DNA of 14,533 nucleotides from Planctomycetota bacterium (GTDB taxonomy: Bacteria > Planctomycetota > Phycisphaerae > Tepidisphaerales > Tepidisphaeraceae). The stretch covers positions 1 to 14,533 of the forward strand of contig JAKORQ010000189.1 of NCBI GenBank assembly GCA_029777755.1, written 5' to 3'. Shown here piece by piece: positions 6,533-14,533 of the stretch. The notes beneath the pieces are model-generated. The model did not search any database. It saw only the letters and a program-made list of their open reading frames with translations, and was not told where the DNA came from. Numbering within the stretch: the first letter of the stretch is position 1; every line of letters starts with the position of its first letter. Position numbers and translations under genes: made by a program.

Positions 6533-7684
6533 TCACCCCACCGGTAGAACCTGGCGCAGGCGGGTGATCACCTCCGGCAGAACGCTTAGCGTGTAGTCGA
6601 TCTCCTCCCTTGTCGTGTAGCGTGAGAGGCTGAAGCGGATGGCGCCGTGGGCGATCTTCGGATCGATCTTCATCGCCTTCAGGACGTGGGATGGCTCCAG
6701 GCTACCGCTGCTGCATGCAGCGCCGGCCGACGCACAGACTCCGCGCTCCGACAGCAGCATCAGGATCGCCTCCGACTCCAGGCGGGAGAAGCCGATGTTG
6801 CTGGTGTTGGGCAGGCGATGCTCAGTCGATCCGTTCACGTATGAATCGGGGATGCCTGCCAATACCTGGCTCTCGAAGTAGTCGCGCAGCTTTGCCACCT
6901 CCGTCATTTCGGGGAGGTGCTGCTTTGCCAGCTCGGCCGCTACTCCGAAACCAACGATGCCCGGCACGTTTTCCGTTCCACCGCGACGATTGCGCTCCTG
7001 AGGGCCGCCGGCTATCAGCGGCGCTGTGCGCTGGCCCCATCGTACATACAGCCCGCCCACTCCCTTGGGCCCGTGAATCTTGTGGGAAGCGAAGCTGAGC
7101 ATGTCCACCTGCACATCGCGCACGGCCACCGGAATCTTCCCCACCGCCTGGGTGCCATCGCAGTGCAGCGGCACCTTCGCCCTGCGGCATTCCTCGGCGA
7201 TGGCGGGGATATCGAAGACCACGCCCGTCTCGTTGTTGGCCCACATGATGCTCACCAGCGCAATATCGTCGCCTGCCAGTTCCCGGCGGAACTGATCCAT
7301 GTCCAGGGCGCCCTGCTGATCGACACTGATCTCCACTATCGTGGCGCCGCGCTCGCGAGCCAGCTCACACGCACCCTGGGTGGCCGAGTGTTCCACGGCG
7401 CTGGTGATGATCCTGTTGCGCGGCTTACGCACCTTGAGCAAGGCGGCGATGGCAGTGTTGATCGACTCCGTGCCGCCGCTGGTGAACATCACCTCGGCCG
7501 GCGCGCACCCTATCAGCGATGCGACCTTTTCCCGGGCATCATCAACAAGTTTTCGCGCCTGCTGCCCCGGTCGATGCACGCTGGAGGGATTGGCGAACAC
7601 CTTCGCCATACTGTCGGCCATCGCCTCGATGACCTCCGGGGCCGGCCGAGTGGTGGCATTGTTGTCCAGGTAAGCTTCCTGCAT
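6533..7684 (-). CDS. Cysteine desulfurase (NifS/IscS type)
   Basis: This PLP enzyme converts cysteine to alanine and a protein-bound persulfide that feeds Fe-S cluster assembly and tRNA thiolation. The 383 residues fit class I desulfurases. Visible features are YLDNNATT at 5-12, a GGTES phosphate-binding turn at 70-74, EHSA (98-101) with the PLP-stacking His99, DGTQA with Asp176, the PLP Schiff-base Lys202 in SFASHKIHGPKG, RGGTEN (234-239), and the catalytic Cys324 in GAACSSGS. The numbering is close to that of NifS (Lys202, Cys325), but the paralogues nifS and iscS cannot be separated from one sequence. No IscU/NifU scaffold or Rrf2 regulator is adjacent. The ATG at 7684 lacks a strong Shine-Dalgarno and sits directly behind an inverted repeat (7691-7707). 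Confidence 0.97.
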   Translation of the reverse strand: MQEAYLDNNATTRPAPEVIEAMADSMAKVFANPSSVHRPGQQARKLVDDAREKVASLIGCAPAEVMFTSGGTESINTAIAALLKVRKPRNRIITSAVEHSATQGACELARERGATIVEISVDQQGALDMDQFRRELAGDDIALVSIMWANNETGVVFDIPAIAEECRRAKVPLHCDGTQAVGKIPVAVRDVQVDMLSFASHKIHGPKGVGGLYVRWGQRTAPLIAGGPQERNRRGGTENVPGIVGFGVAAELAKQHLPEMTEVAKLRDYFESQVLAGIPDSYVNGSTEHRLPNTSNIGFSRLESEAILMLLSERGVCASAGAACSSGSLEPSHVLKAMKIDPKIAHGAIRFSLSRYTTREEIDYTLSVLPEVITRLRQVLPVG

Positions 7685-7690
7685 AATTAG

Positions 7691-7707
7691 TCTTTACTAT
7701 CTAAAGA
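7691..7707. promoter_or_regulatory. Inverted repeat in the desulfurase leader
   Basis: TCTTTA (7691-7696) and TAAAGA (7702-7707) flank CTATC. The AT-rich palindrome ends 7 bases before the desulfurase start codon and covers the place where a ribosome-binding site would be. It may be an operator or a small hairpin limiting translation. No regulator can be named. Confidence 0.35.
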
Positions 7708-7755
7708 TTACCGCTCAGTTCGCTCTATCGTGTGTCGCAAACGCTGCTCAGGCGC

Positions 7756-7808
7756 TATAATACCCCACTCTCTTTTTCCTAAACTTTATTGCTTCGGAGA
7801 AACAGTTA
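7756..7808 (+). promoter_or_regulatory. Promoter -10 and ribosome site of the prenyl synthase gene
   Basis: A perfect TATAAT lies at 7756-7761. The -35 region 17 bases upstream (TGTCGC, 7733-7738) is poor. The predicted start near 7768 leaves a leader of about 40 bases. GGAGA (7796-7800) is followed by 8 bases and the ATG at 7809, a good Shine-Dalgarno that fixes this start. Confidence 0.5.
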
Positions 7809-8783
7809 ATGTCTCGCTCGTTAGCGTCGCTCACCGATTGTATTGAAGCTGAACTCCGCCAGGTCGCGGTAGTCTTCGACACAGAGCTTGAAAGCAAGCT
7901 CAGTTGCGTGAGGGCGCTGGTGAAGCATGTCAGTCGCTTCCGGGGCAAGATGCTGCGCCCGATGCTGGTACTTCTGACCGGCAAGGCCTGCGGGAACCTG
8001 ACGCCTGCCCATATCACTATCGCAACGGTAGTGGAAATGGCGCACATGTCCACGCTCATCCATGATGACGTGCTGGATGACGCCGAGCTTCGCCGAAAGG
8101 GCCCGACCATCAACCACCTGCGCGGCAACGAGGCCGCCATCCTGCTTGGCGATTATCTCATCAGCCACAGCTTCCACCTTTGCTCCAGCCTCGATTCACA
8201 GATGGCATCGCGAACCATCGCCGCCACCACCAACGAGGTATGCGAAGGGGAACTGCTGCAGATCGACAATCGCGGCAACTACGCCCTGACCGAGCAGACC
8301 TACATGGAGATCATCACCCGCAAGACGGCCAGCCTATGCGGCGCCTGCTGCCTGCTGGGCGCCCGCCTGAGCGGCGCTACTGAGGAGCTGGCCCAGAAGA
8401 TGGAGCGCTATGGCCGGCGCATCGGCGAGGCGTTCCAGATCCAGGATGACCTGCTCGACCTGGTCGGCGACGTGCGCGATGTCGGCAAAACGCTGGGCAC
8501 CGACATCGAGAAAGGGAAGATGACGCTGCCCATGATCCATTTCATGCGCACCGCTCCCAAGCAGCATCGCGATCTGCTCGTCTCCCTGCTCACCGGCAAC
8601 GAGCCGGATCGGGCGGAGAAGATCCGCAACCTTATCCTGCCCAGCCCCAGCGTGGAGTACGCCCGCGCCAAGGCAACGGCGCTAATCAACGAGGCGCTGG
8701 ACTGCCTCGCCGAGCTGCCGGAATCAGAAGCCAAGACAGCACTGGTCGCCGCCGCCCAGTTCGTGCTTGATCGTCCGAAATAA
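7809..8783 (+). CDS. Long-chain trans-polyprenyl diphosphate synthase
   Basis: The enzyme condenses isopentenyl diphosphate onto an allylic primer to make the isoprenoid chain, most likely the side chain of a respiratory quinone. The 324 residues carry both aspartate-rich motifs: the first is HDDVLDDAELRR (85-96, Asp86, Asp87, Asp90), the second QIQDDLLD (210-217, Asp213, Asp214, Asp217). GKMLRP (47-52) and RKT (171-173) are the expected diphosphate-binding segments. The residues 4 and 5 before the first motif are Thr82 and Ser81, small side chains that in this family allow chains longer than C15-C20. The exact length (hepta-, octa- or nonaprenyl) cannot be read, so no gene symbol is given. 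It diverges from the desulfurase gene and ends facing ppdK. Confidence 0.93.
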   Translation: MSRSLASLTDCIEAELRQVAVVFDTELESKLSCVRALVKHVSRFRGKMLRPMLVLLTGKACGNLTPAHITIATVVEMAHMSTLIHDDVLDDAELRRKGPTINHLRGNEAAILLGDYLISHSFHLCSSLDSQMASRTIAATTNEVCEGELLQIDNRGNYALTEQTYMEIITRKTASLCGACCLLGARLSGATEELAQKMERYGRRIGEAFQIQDDLLDLVGDVRDVGKTLGTDIEKGKMTLPMIHFMRTAPKQHRDLLVSLLTGNEPDRAEKIRNLILPSPSVEYARAKATALINEALDCLAELPESEAKTALVAAAQFVLDRPK

Positions 8784-8988
8784 TCCCACCCATCGACTGC
8801 TCTGCAGTGGCTTGCGAAGATTCCGCGGAAAGTGGAATCGGCGGGTCTCGGTGAACAGACATCCGACGATCTGAAGCGCCGCAGCCTGCAGGACAGGCGC
8901 TCGGGCCATCTTCAGAAACAAGACGCCCACGGACCTTTCGATCCGTGGGCGTTGTCCTTGTCTCAGCTAAGGCTTTCAAAGCTGAAGT
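8784..8988. other. Intergenic gap between convergent prenyl synthase and ppdK
   Basis: The gap contains a strong bidirectional terminator (8923-8952), a short inverted repeat ACTGC/GCAGT (8796-8808), and overlapping palindromes GATTCC/GGAATC (8819-8839) and TTCCGCGGAA (8821-8830). No gene is supported in it. Confidence 0.5.
8923..8952. terminator. Bidirectional intrinsic terminator, perfect 11-bp stem
   Basis: ACGCCCACGGA (8923-8933) pairs with TCCGTGGGCGT (8942-8952) across the loop CCTTTCGA. On the minus strand the stem is followed by TCTTGTTTCTG, which suits ppdK, ending 37 bases before it. On the plus strand it is followed by TGTCCTTGTCTC, which suits the prenyl synthase gene. Confidence 0.8.
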
Positions 8989-11811
<2,823 letters not shown>

Positions 11812-11820
11812 AATGCCAAT

Positions 11821-11825
11821 CTCCT
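11821..11825 (-). promoter_or_regulatory. Ribosome-binding site fixing the ppdK start
   Basis: The minus strand reads TAGGAGA followed by TTGGCATT and ATG. The AGGAG core at 11825-11821 is well spaced from the ATG at 11811. It supports translation of the Lys/Ala-rich N-terminal extension instead of a start nearer the conserved domain. Confidence 0.7.
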
Positions 11826-11964
11826 AAAACCCGGACCTTGTGTACCAGACAGGTGTGTCGTGTGTGACGGATGCCGGTATGATTCGCGCCCGGTTCGCAA
11901 ATCGACCGTGTCTGTTTCTTGCACCACCTCGTGTCAGGAGGCTAGTGCCCGTCATAAGCGGCGG

Positions 11965-11993
11965 AATATAGGAGTGGCCAGTGAGGCTGTCAA
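11965..11993 (-). promoter_or_regulatory. Strong sigma70-type promoter of ppdK
   Basis: On the minus strand TTGACA (11993-11988) is a perfect -35 hexamer. It is followed by 17 bases and TATATT (11970-11965), 5 of 6 matches to the -10 consensus. The predicted start near 11958 leaves a leader of about 146 bases before the ppdK ATG. Confidence 0.7.
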
Positions 11994-12109
11994 ATACCTC
12001 ACGGAATCCCAACGCCCCCTAACAAACACAAAGTTGATGCGATTACCGGCGGAGCAGGTTTCCCTCCTGCCAGGGGGAATATACCCTCGTTATCGCGGCA
12101 TCTGCATGT

Positions 12110-12138
12110 TTGGCTGCTATTGCTCCTCGGGGTACATT
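12110..12138 (+). promoter_or_regulatory. Candidate promoter of the sugar isomerase-like gene
   Basis: TTGGCT (12110-12115), a 17-base spacer and TACATT (12133-12138) match the sigma70 hexamers at 4 of 6 positions each. The predicted start near 12145 would give a leader of about 22 bases, just long enough to include the ribosome site at 12154-12159. Confidence 0.4.
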
Positions 12139-12153
12139 GCCATGTGTCAAGGG

Positions 12154-12159
12154 AAGGAG
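12154..12159 (+). promoter_or_regulatory. Ribosome-binding site that decides the start at 12167
   Basis: AAGGAG lies 7 bases before ATG 12167. The same frame is open upstream to a TTG at 12110, but that codon overlaps the predicted -35 element and has no ribosome site. The start at 12167 also begins directly with the first barrel strand, MELGVNAVML. Confidence 0.7.
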
Positions 12160-12166
12160 AGTGCGT

Positions 12167-13030
12167 ATGGAGCTGGGCGTAAATGCGGTGATGTTACCGG
12201 AGCTGGATTTTGCGGCGCAGATTGAGCTGTGCCGGTCGGCCGGTCTGCGTTACTACCAGTATCGGCCAAGGTATATCGCCGAGGATCAGCGCAACAAGCC
12301 CTACAGCTACTGGGGCAATCACTGCTTCGATCTCACTCCCGAGAAGCTCATCGAGCAGGGCGCGGCGCTTACGGCCCAGCTTCGCCAGGCCGGCATGGAA
12401 CCCTGGGGAACAGCGCCTTATCTAAATGTCGATGCGCCCGAGGAGCAGCTCCTGCTGCACATTCGCGGGGCGGCGGCGGCCGAGGCTCGCTGCGTGCGCT
12501 GCAATCCGCCCAGCTATCCACGCGAGATCTTTGACTTTCCCGCATACCTCAAGCAAACCCTCGAACTTTACCGGCGGGCGGTGGAACTGGCCCGGCCATA
12601 CTCCATCAAGCTGATCATCGAGACCCACGCCGGCACGGCCGCCTGCTCGCCGGGACTGGCGTGGAACATCTGCCGCGAGTTCGACCCCCGCGAACTGGGG
12701 GTGATCCTGGACATCGCCAACTTCCACCGCGAGGGTGAGGTCGCGCCGTCGCTGACGGTTTCGATCCTGCGCGATCACATCGACTGCATCCACATCGGCG
12801 GCTCCCGGCGGGAAAAGAACGCCCGCGACGAGTTTGGCTGCGCCCTGGTGACCAAGGAGTTCTGCGACTTGAAGGATGCCGACTCTTATGTACCGGCCTG
12901 GATCTCTGCCTTGAAAGCGGCCAACGTGCAGGCGCCACTGCTCATCGAGGACTATGAACCAAACGTGCCCAGCGAGGTGCGGATCAGGCGCTGTGCGGAG
13001 CTTTTGCGGCAGCTCGATGGGAAAGTTTGA
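12167..13030 (+). CDS. Sugar phosphate isomerase/epimerase-like TIM-barrel protein
   Basis: The 287 residues fit the xylose-isomerase-like TIM barrel family (AP endonuclease 2 superfamily, as in IolE and related epimerases). These are usually cytoplasmic enzymes that isomerise or epimerise sugars or inositol derivatives with a divalent metal. The metal ligands can be followed along the barrel: Glu152 in LIIETHAG, Asp182 and His187 in VILDIANFH, His209 in CIHIGG and Glu261 in LIEDYEP. The aromatic insert around 29-54 (YYQYRPRY...YSYWGNHCF) is not a feature I recognise and may shape the substrate pocket. The substrate is unknown. No sugar kinase, transporter or dehydrogenase is adjacent to help. 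It is probably transcribed alone, since rpmA has its own predicted promoter 34 bases after this gene. Confidence 0.85.
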   Translation: MELGVNAVMLPELDFAAQIELCRSAGLRYYQYRPRYIAEDQRNKPYSYWGNHCFDLTPEKLIEQGAALTAQLRQAGMEPWGTAPYLNVDAPEEQLLLHIRGAAAAEARCVRCNPPSYPREIFDFPAYLKQTLELYRRAVELARPYSIKLIIETHAGTAACSPGLAWNICREFDPRELGVILDIANFHREGEVAPSLTVSILRDHIDCIHIGGSRREKNARDEFGCALVTKEFCDLKDADSYVPAWISALKAANVQAPLLIEDYEPNVPSEVRIRRCAELLRQLDGKV

Positions 13031-13063
13031 GGCAGAGAAGACGGATCGTCGATCCCCTTCCGC

Positions 13064-13092
13064 TTGAAACTGAGCTATAACTAATGTATCTT
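13064..13092 (+). promoter_or_regulatory. Sigma70-type promoter of rpmA
   Basis: TTGAAA (13064-13069, 5 of 6 matches) is followed by 17 bases and TATCTT (13087-13092, 4 of 6). The predicted start near 13099 falls immediately before the leader hairpin at 13101 and gives a leader of about 80 bases. Confidence 0.5.
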
Positions 13093-13100
13093 CCAACCCC

Positions 13101-13143
13101 TTCGCTGGCGGAGCGCGCGAAAGCTCCCTGCGCCGGCGGCGAA
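13101..13143 (+). promoter_or_regulatory. Leader stem-loop upstream of rpmA
   Basis: Three consecutive helices nest around one loop: TTCGC/GCGAA (13101-13105 with 13139-13143), GGCG/CGCC (13107-13110 with 13131-13134) and GAGC/GCTC (13111-13114 with 13123-13126), closing the loop GCGCGAAA. No U-tract follows, so termination is unlikely. It could stabilise the 5' end or serve as a ribosomal-protein or processing site. Function is inferred only from position. Confidence 0.45.
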
Positions 13144-13178
13144 TGTAAACTAAGCGAGCAAAAGAGGTTAGGTGCAAT

Positions 13179-13418
13179 ATGGCACATAAAAAAGGTGGCG
13201 GTTCTTCCAAGAACGGGCGTGACAGCAATCCTCAGTACCGCGGAATCAAGCGGTTTGGTGGCGAGGTGGTAACGGCCGGCTCAATCATCGTGCGCCAGCG
13301 TGGTTCTCGCTTCGTCCCCGGCTTTAACGTCGGCGTCGGCAGCGACTGGACGCTGTTTGCCCTGAAGGATGGCAAGGTCGAGTTCCAGGGCCGCAAGGTT
13401 CACGTTCGGACCGCCTGA
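13179..13418 (+). CDS. rpmA: 50S ribosomal protein L27
   Basis: L27 is a large-subunit protein whose N-terminus reaches toward the peptidyl transferase centre and helps place tRNA. The 79 residues begin with the diagnostic MAHKKGGGSSKNGRDSNP and contain RFGGEVV (25-31), IIVRQRGSRFVPG (36-48) and LFALKDGKVEF (59-69). The start at 13179 follows AGGTG with short spacing. The mature-type start means no N-terminal cleavage sequence as in Firmicutes. Usually rplU (L21) lies directly upstream; here the upstream gene is an unrelated sugar isomerase-like gene, so L27 is separated from L21. obgE follows in the normal order, after a 131-base gap with a terminator. Confidence 0.98.
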   Translation: MAHKKGGGSSKNGRDSNPQYRGIKRFGGEVVTAGSIIVRQRGSRFVPGFNVGVGSDWTLFALKDGKVEFQGRKVHVRTA

Positions 13419-13444
13419 GAACAAAACCAGTTACACGGCAAATG

Positions 13445-13485
13445 AAGGCACGAAGGGACGCTTTGCAGGCATTCCTTCGTGCCTT
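13445..13485 (+). terminator. Intrinsic terminator after rpmA, perfect 12-bp stem
   Basis: AAGGCACGAAGG (13445-13456) pairs perfectly with CCTTCGTGCCTT (13474-13485) across a 17-base loop and is followed by tatgtatgttt. It starts 26 bases after the rpmA stop codon. The tail is only moderately T-rich, so read-through into obgE is possible. Confidence 0.65.
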
Positions 13486-13491
13486 TATGTA

Positions 13492-13507
13492 TGTTTCAGG
13501 TGAAACG
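13492..13507. promoter_or_regulatory. parS-like palindrome upstream of obgE
   Basis: The 16 bases TGTTTCAGGTGAAACG match the known bacterial chromosomal parS consensus TGTTTCACGTGAAACA at 14 of 16 positions. The differences are the central C to G and the last A to G. The arms GTTTCA and TGAAAC are perfect inverted copies. It may be a weak ParB-binding site or an unrelated operator for obgE. Confidence 0.35.
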
Positions 13508-13549
13508 ATCAGCCGGGCATTGCGCTAACCAGCAGGAATCTCAACTGGC

Positions 13550-14533
13550 ATGTTTGTCGATGAAGCCAAGATCTACGTGAAGGCCGGCGACGGCGGCAAG
13601 GGTTGCGTGTCGTTCCGACGGGAGAAGTTCGTCCCCAAGGGCGGGCCGGACGGCGGCGACGGCGGCGACGGCGGATCGGTCATCTTCATGGCCGACAGCT
13701 CCAAGGACACCCTGCTCGACTTCGCCGGCAAGCATCACTGGCGGGCGCCCAACGGCGGCATGGGCCTGGGCAAGAAATGCGCCGGCCAGGATGGCGAGGA
13801 CCTGATTATCCGCGTGCCCTGCGGGACCCTCATCTACGATGCCGACCACAATATCCTGCTGGCCGACCTGGATGAGCCCGGCCGACAAGTGATGGTGGCC
13901 AAAGGTGGCCGGGGCGGACGTGGCAATGTCCACTTCAAGAGCCCGACCAACCAGGCGCCGCGATTCGCCGAGCCGGGTGGGATCGGGCAGGAGCGCAATA
14001 TTCGCCTGGAACTGAAGCTGATCGCCGACGTGGGGCTGGTGGGCAAGCCCAATGCCGGCAAGAGCACGCTTCTAAGGGCGGTGTCGGCGGCCCGCCCGAA
14101 GGTGGCGGACTACCCCTTCACCACTCTCGATCCGCAGCTTGGGATTGTTGAGCTGGATACTGAGCGGCGGATGGTGTTCGCCGACATCCCCGGGCTGATC
14201 GAGGGCGCCCATGCCGGCGCCGGGCTTGGGCATGATTTCCTCAAGCACATCGAGCGCACCAGGCTGATCCTGCATCTGCTGGATCTGTTCCCCACCGACG
14301 GGTCTGACCCGGCCGACAACTACCACCGCATTCGCAAGGAGCTGGAGGCGTTCAGCCCCCTGCTGGCGGAGAAGGAAGAAATAATCGTCGCCAACAAGAT
14401 CGACCTGGCGACCGATGAGGAAGCGCTGGTGAATCTGCGGGAGAAGCTCAGCGGGCGTGAAATCTTCGCGATCTCGGGCGCTTCCCACCGTGGGCTGCCG
14501 GCATTGCTGGAGGCGGTCTGGCGGCGACTGCAC
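13550..14533 (+). CDS. obgE: GTPase Obg/CgtA (3' end outside window)
   Basis: Obg is an essential GTPase that acts in 50S subunit maturation and stress responses. 328 residues are visible and the frame is still open at the right edge. The N-terminal Obg fold is unmistakable, with its glycine-rich loops (KAGDGGKGCVSFRREKF, 11-27; GGDGGDGG, 35-42; KGGRGGRGN, 118-126). The GTPase domain follows with G1 GLVGKPNAGKST (162-173), G2 YPFTTLDPQLG (188-198), G3 DIPGLIEGA (212-220), G4 NKID (282-285) and G5 ISGAS (308-312). Any C-terminal OCT extension would lie outside. The ATG at 13550 matches the conserved MFVDEAKIYVKAGDGG opening; AGGA lies about 12 bases upstream. The rpmA-obgE order is widely conserved, but here the pair is separated by a terminator and a parS-like palindrome. 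Confidence 0.97.
   Translation, partial: MFVDEAKIYVKAGDGGKGCVSFRREKFVPKGGPDGGDGGDGGSVIFMADSSKDTLLDFAGKHHWRAPNGGMGLGKKCAGQDGEDLIIRVPCGTLIYDADHNILLADLDEPGRQVMVAKGGRGGRGNVHFKSPTNQAPRFAEPGGIGQERNIRLELKLIADVGLVGKPNAGKSTLLRAVSAARPKVADYPFTTLDPQLGIVELDTERRMVFADIPGLIEGAHAGAGLGHDFLKHIERTRLILHLLDLFPTDGSDPADNYHRIRKELEAFSPLLAEKEEIIVANKIDLATDEEALVNLREKLSGREIFAISGASHRGLPALLEAVWRRLH

Larger units (their letters stand above)
11812..12166. other. Divergent regulatory region between ppdK and the sugar isomerase-like gene
   Basis: This 355-base gene-free stretch holds the ppdK leader of about 146 bases and its promoter (11965-11993), then about 100 bases with the inverted repeat GCAGG/CCTGC (12055-12071), and finally a candidate plus-strand promoter (12110-12138) with the ribosome site of the next gene. 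Within the ppdK leader, CGGTTCG/CGACCG (11891-11908) can form a small bulged hairpin. No tRNA or small protein gene is supported. Confidence 0.55.

Noticed and set aside
6917..7690. A 257-codon frame on the plus strand over the cysteine desulfurase gene.
   Set aside because: It is the antisense shadow of an enzyme with all catalytic residues visible.
11881..11910. A ggttcgcaaatc segment resembling a tRNA T-loop.
   Set aside because: The flanking bases do not form a proper 5-bp T-stem, and no acceptor, D or anticodon arms can be built around it.
12110..12166. An earlier TTG start for the sugar isomerase-like protein, adding 19 residues.
   Set aside because: It has no Shine-Dalgarno and overlaps a predicted promoter. 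ATG 12167 has AAGGAG at good spacing and starts at the first barrel strand.
13043..13055. A GGATC/GATCC hairpin after the sugar isomerase-like gene, considered as a terminator.
   Set aside because: The stem is 5 bp with a 3-base loop and no T-tract, too weak to call.

Overview
This is a bacterial chromosome segment, GC-rich by eye (I did not compute a percentage), with mostly single genes or gene pairs on alternating strands. A formylglycine-type sulfatase, housekeeping genes scattered instead of sitting in their usual operons (nuoD without other nuo genes, rpmA without rplU), and an intergenic repeat of the 'gcagatgaacacgga...gacacaga' kind suggest the Planctomycetota or a relative in the PVC group. 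That is an inference from gene style, not a proven identification.

Layout. At the left edge is the 3' part of a sulfatase gene (1-1026, +). It converges on a complete orphan nuoD (1256-2434, -). Divergent from nuoD is a likely two-gene unit: a 727-residue protein I cannot name, possibly with a carbohydrate-active toroid plus beta-sandwich architecture (2605-4788, +), and a GT-B-like glycosyltransferase (4842-5849, +). Next come dtd and a NifS/IscS cysteine desulfurase on the minus strand (6025-7684), probably co-transcribed. A long-chain polyprenyl diphosphate synthase (7809-8783, +) follows and converges, through a strong bidirectional terminator, on a 940-residue pyruvate phosphate dikinase with Lys/Ala-rich extensions at both ends (8989-11811, -). 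The last third holds a TIM-barrel sugar isomerase/epimerase-like gene (12167-13030, +), rpmA for ribosomal protein L27 (13179-13418, +), and obgE, cut by the right edge (13550-14533, +).

How they work together. Most of the window is core metabolism and translation: complex I, Fe-S cluster and thiolation sulfur supply, D-aminoacyl-tRNA proofreading, isoprenoid side chains for quinones, PEP/pyruvate interconversion, and ribosome function and assembly. The accessory part is carbohydrate-related: sulfatase, unknown 727-residue protein, glycosyltransferase and sugar isomerase.

I found no CRISPR array, insertion sequence, tRNA, rRNA or recognisable defence system. The points most worth a second look are the uncharacterised pair at 2605-5849, a 14/16 parS-like palindrome at 13492-13507 just upstream of obgE, the basic tails of the dikinase, and the 5'-terminal hairpin predicted for the rpmA transcript.
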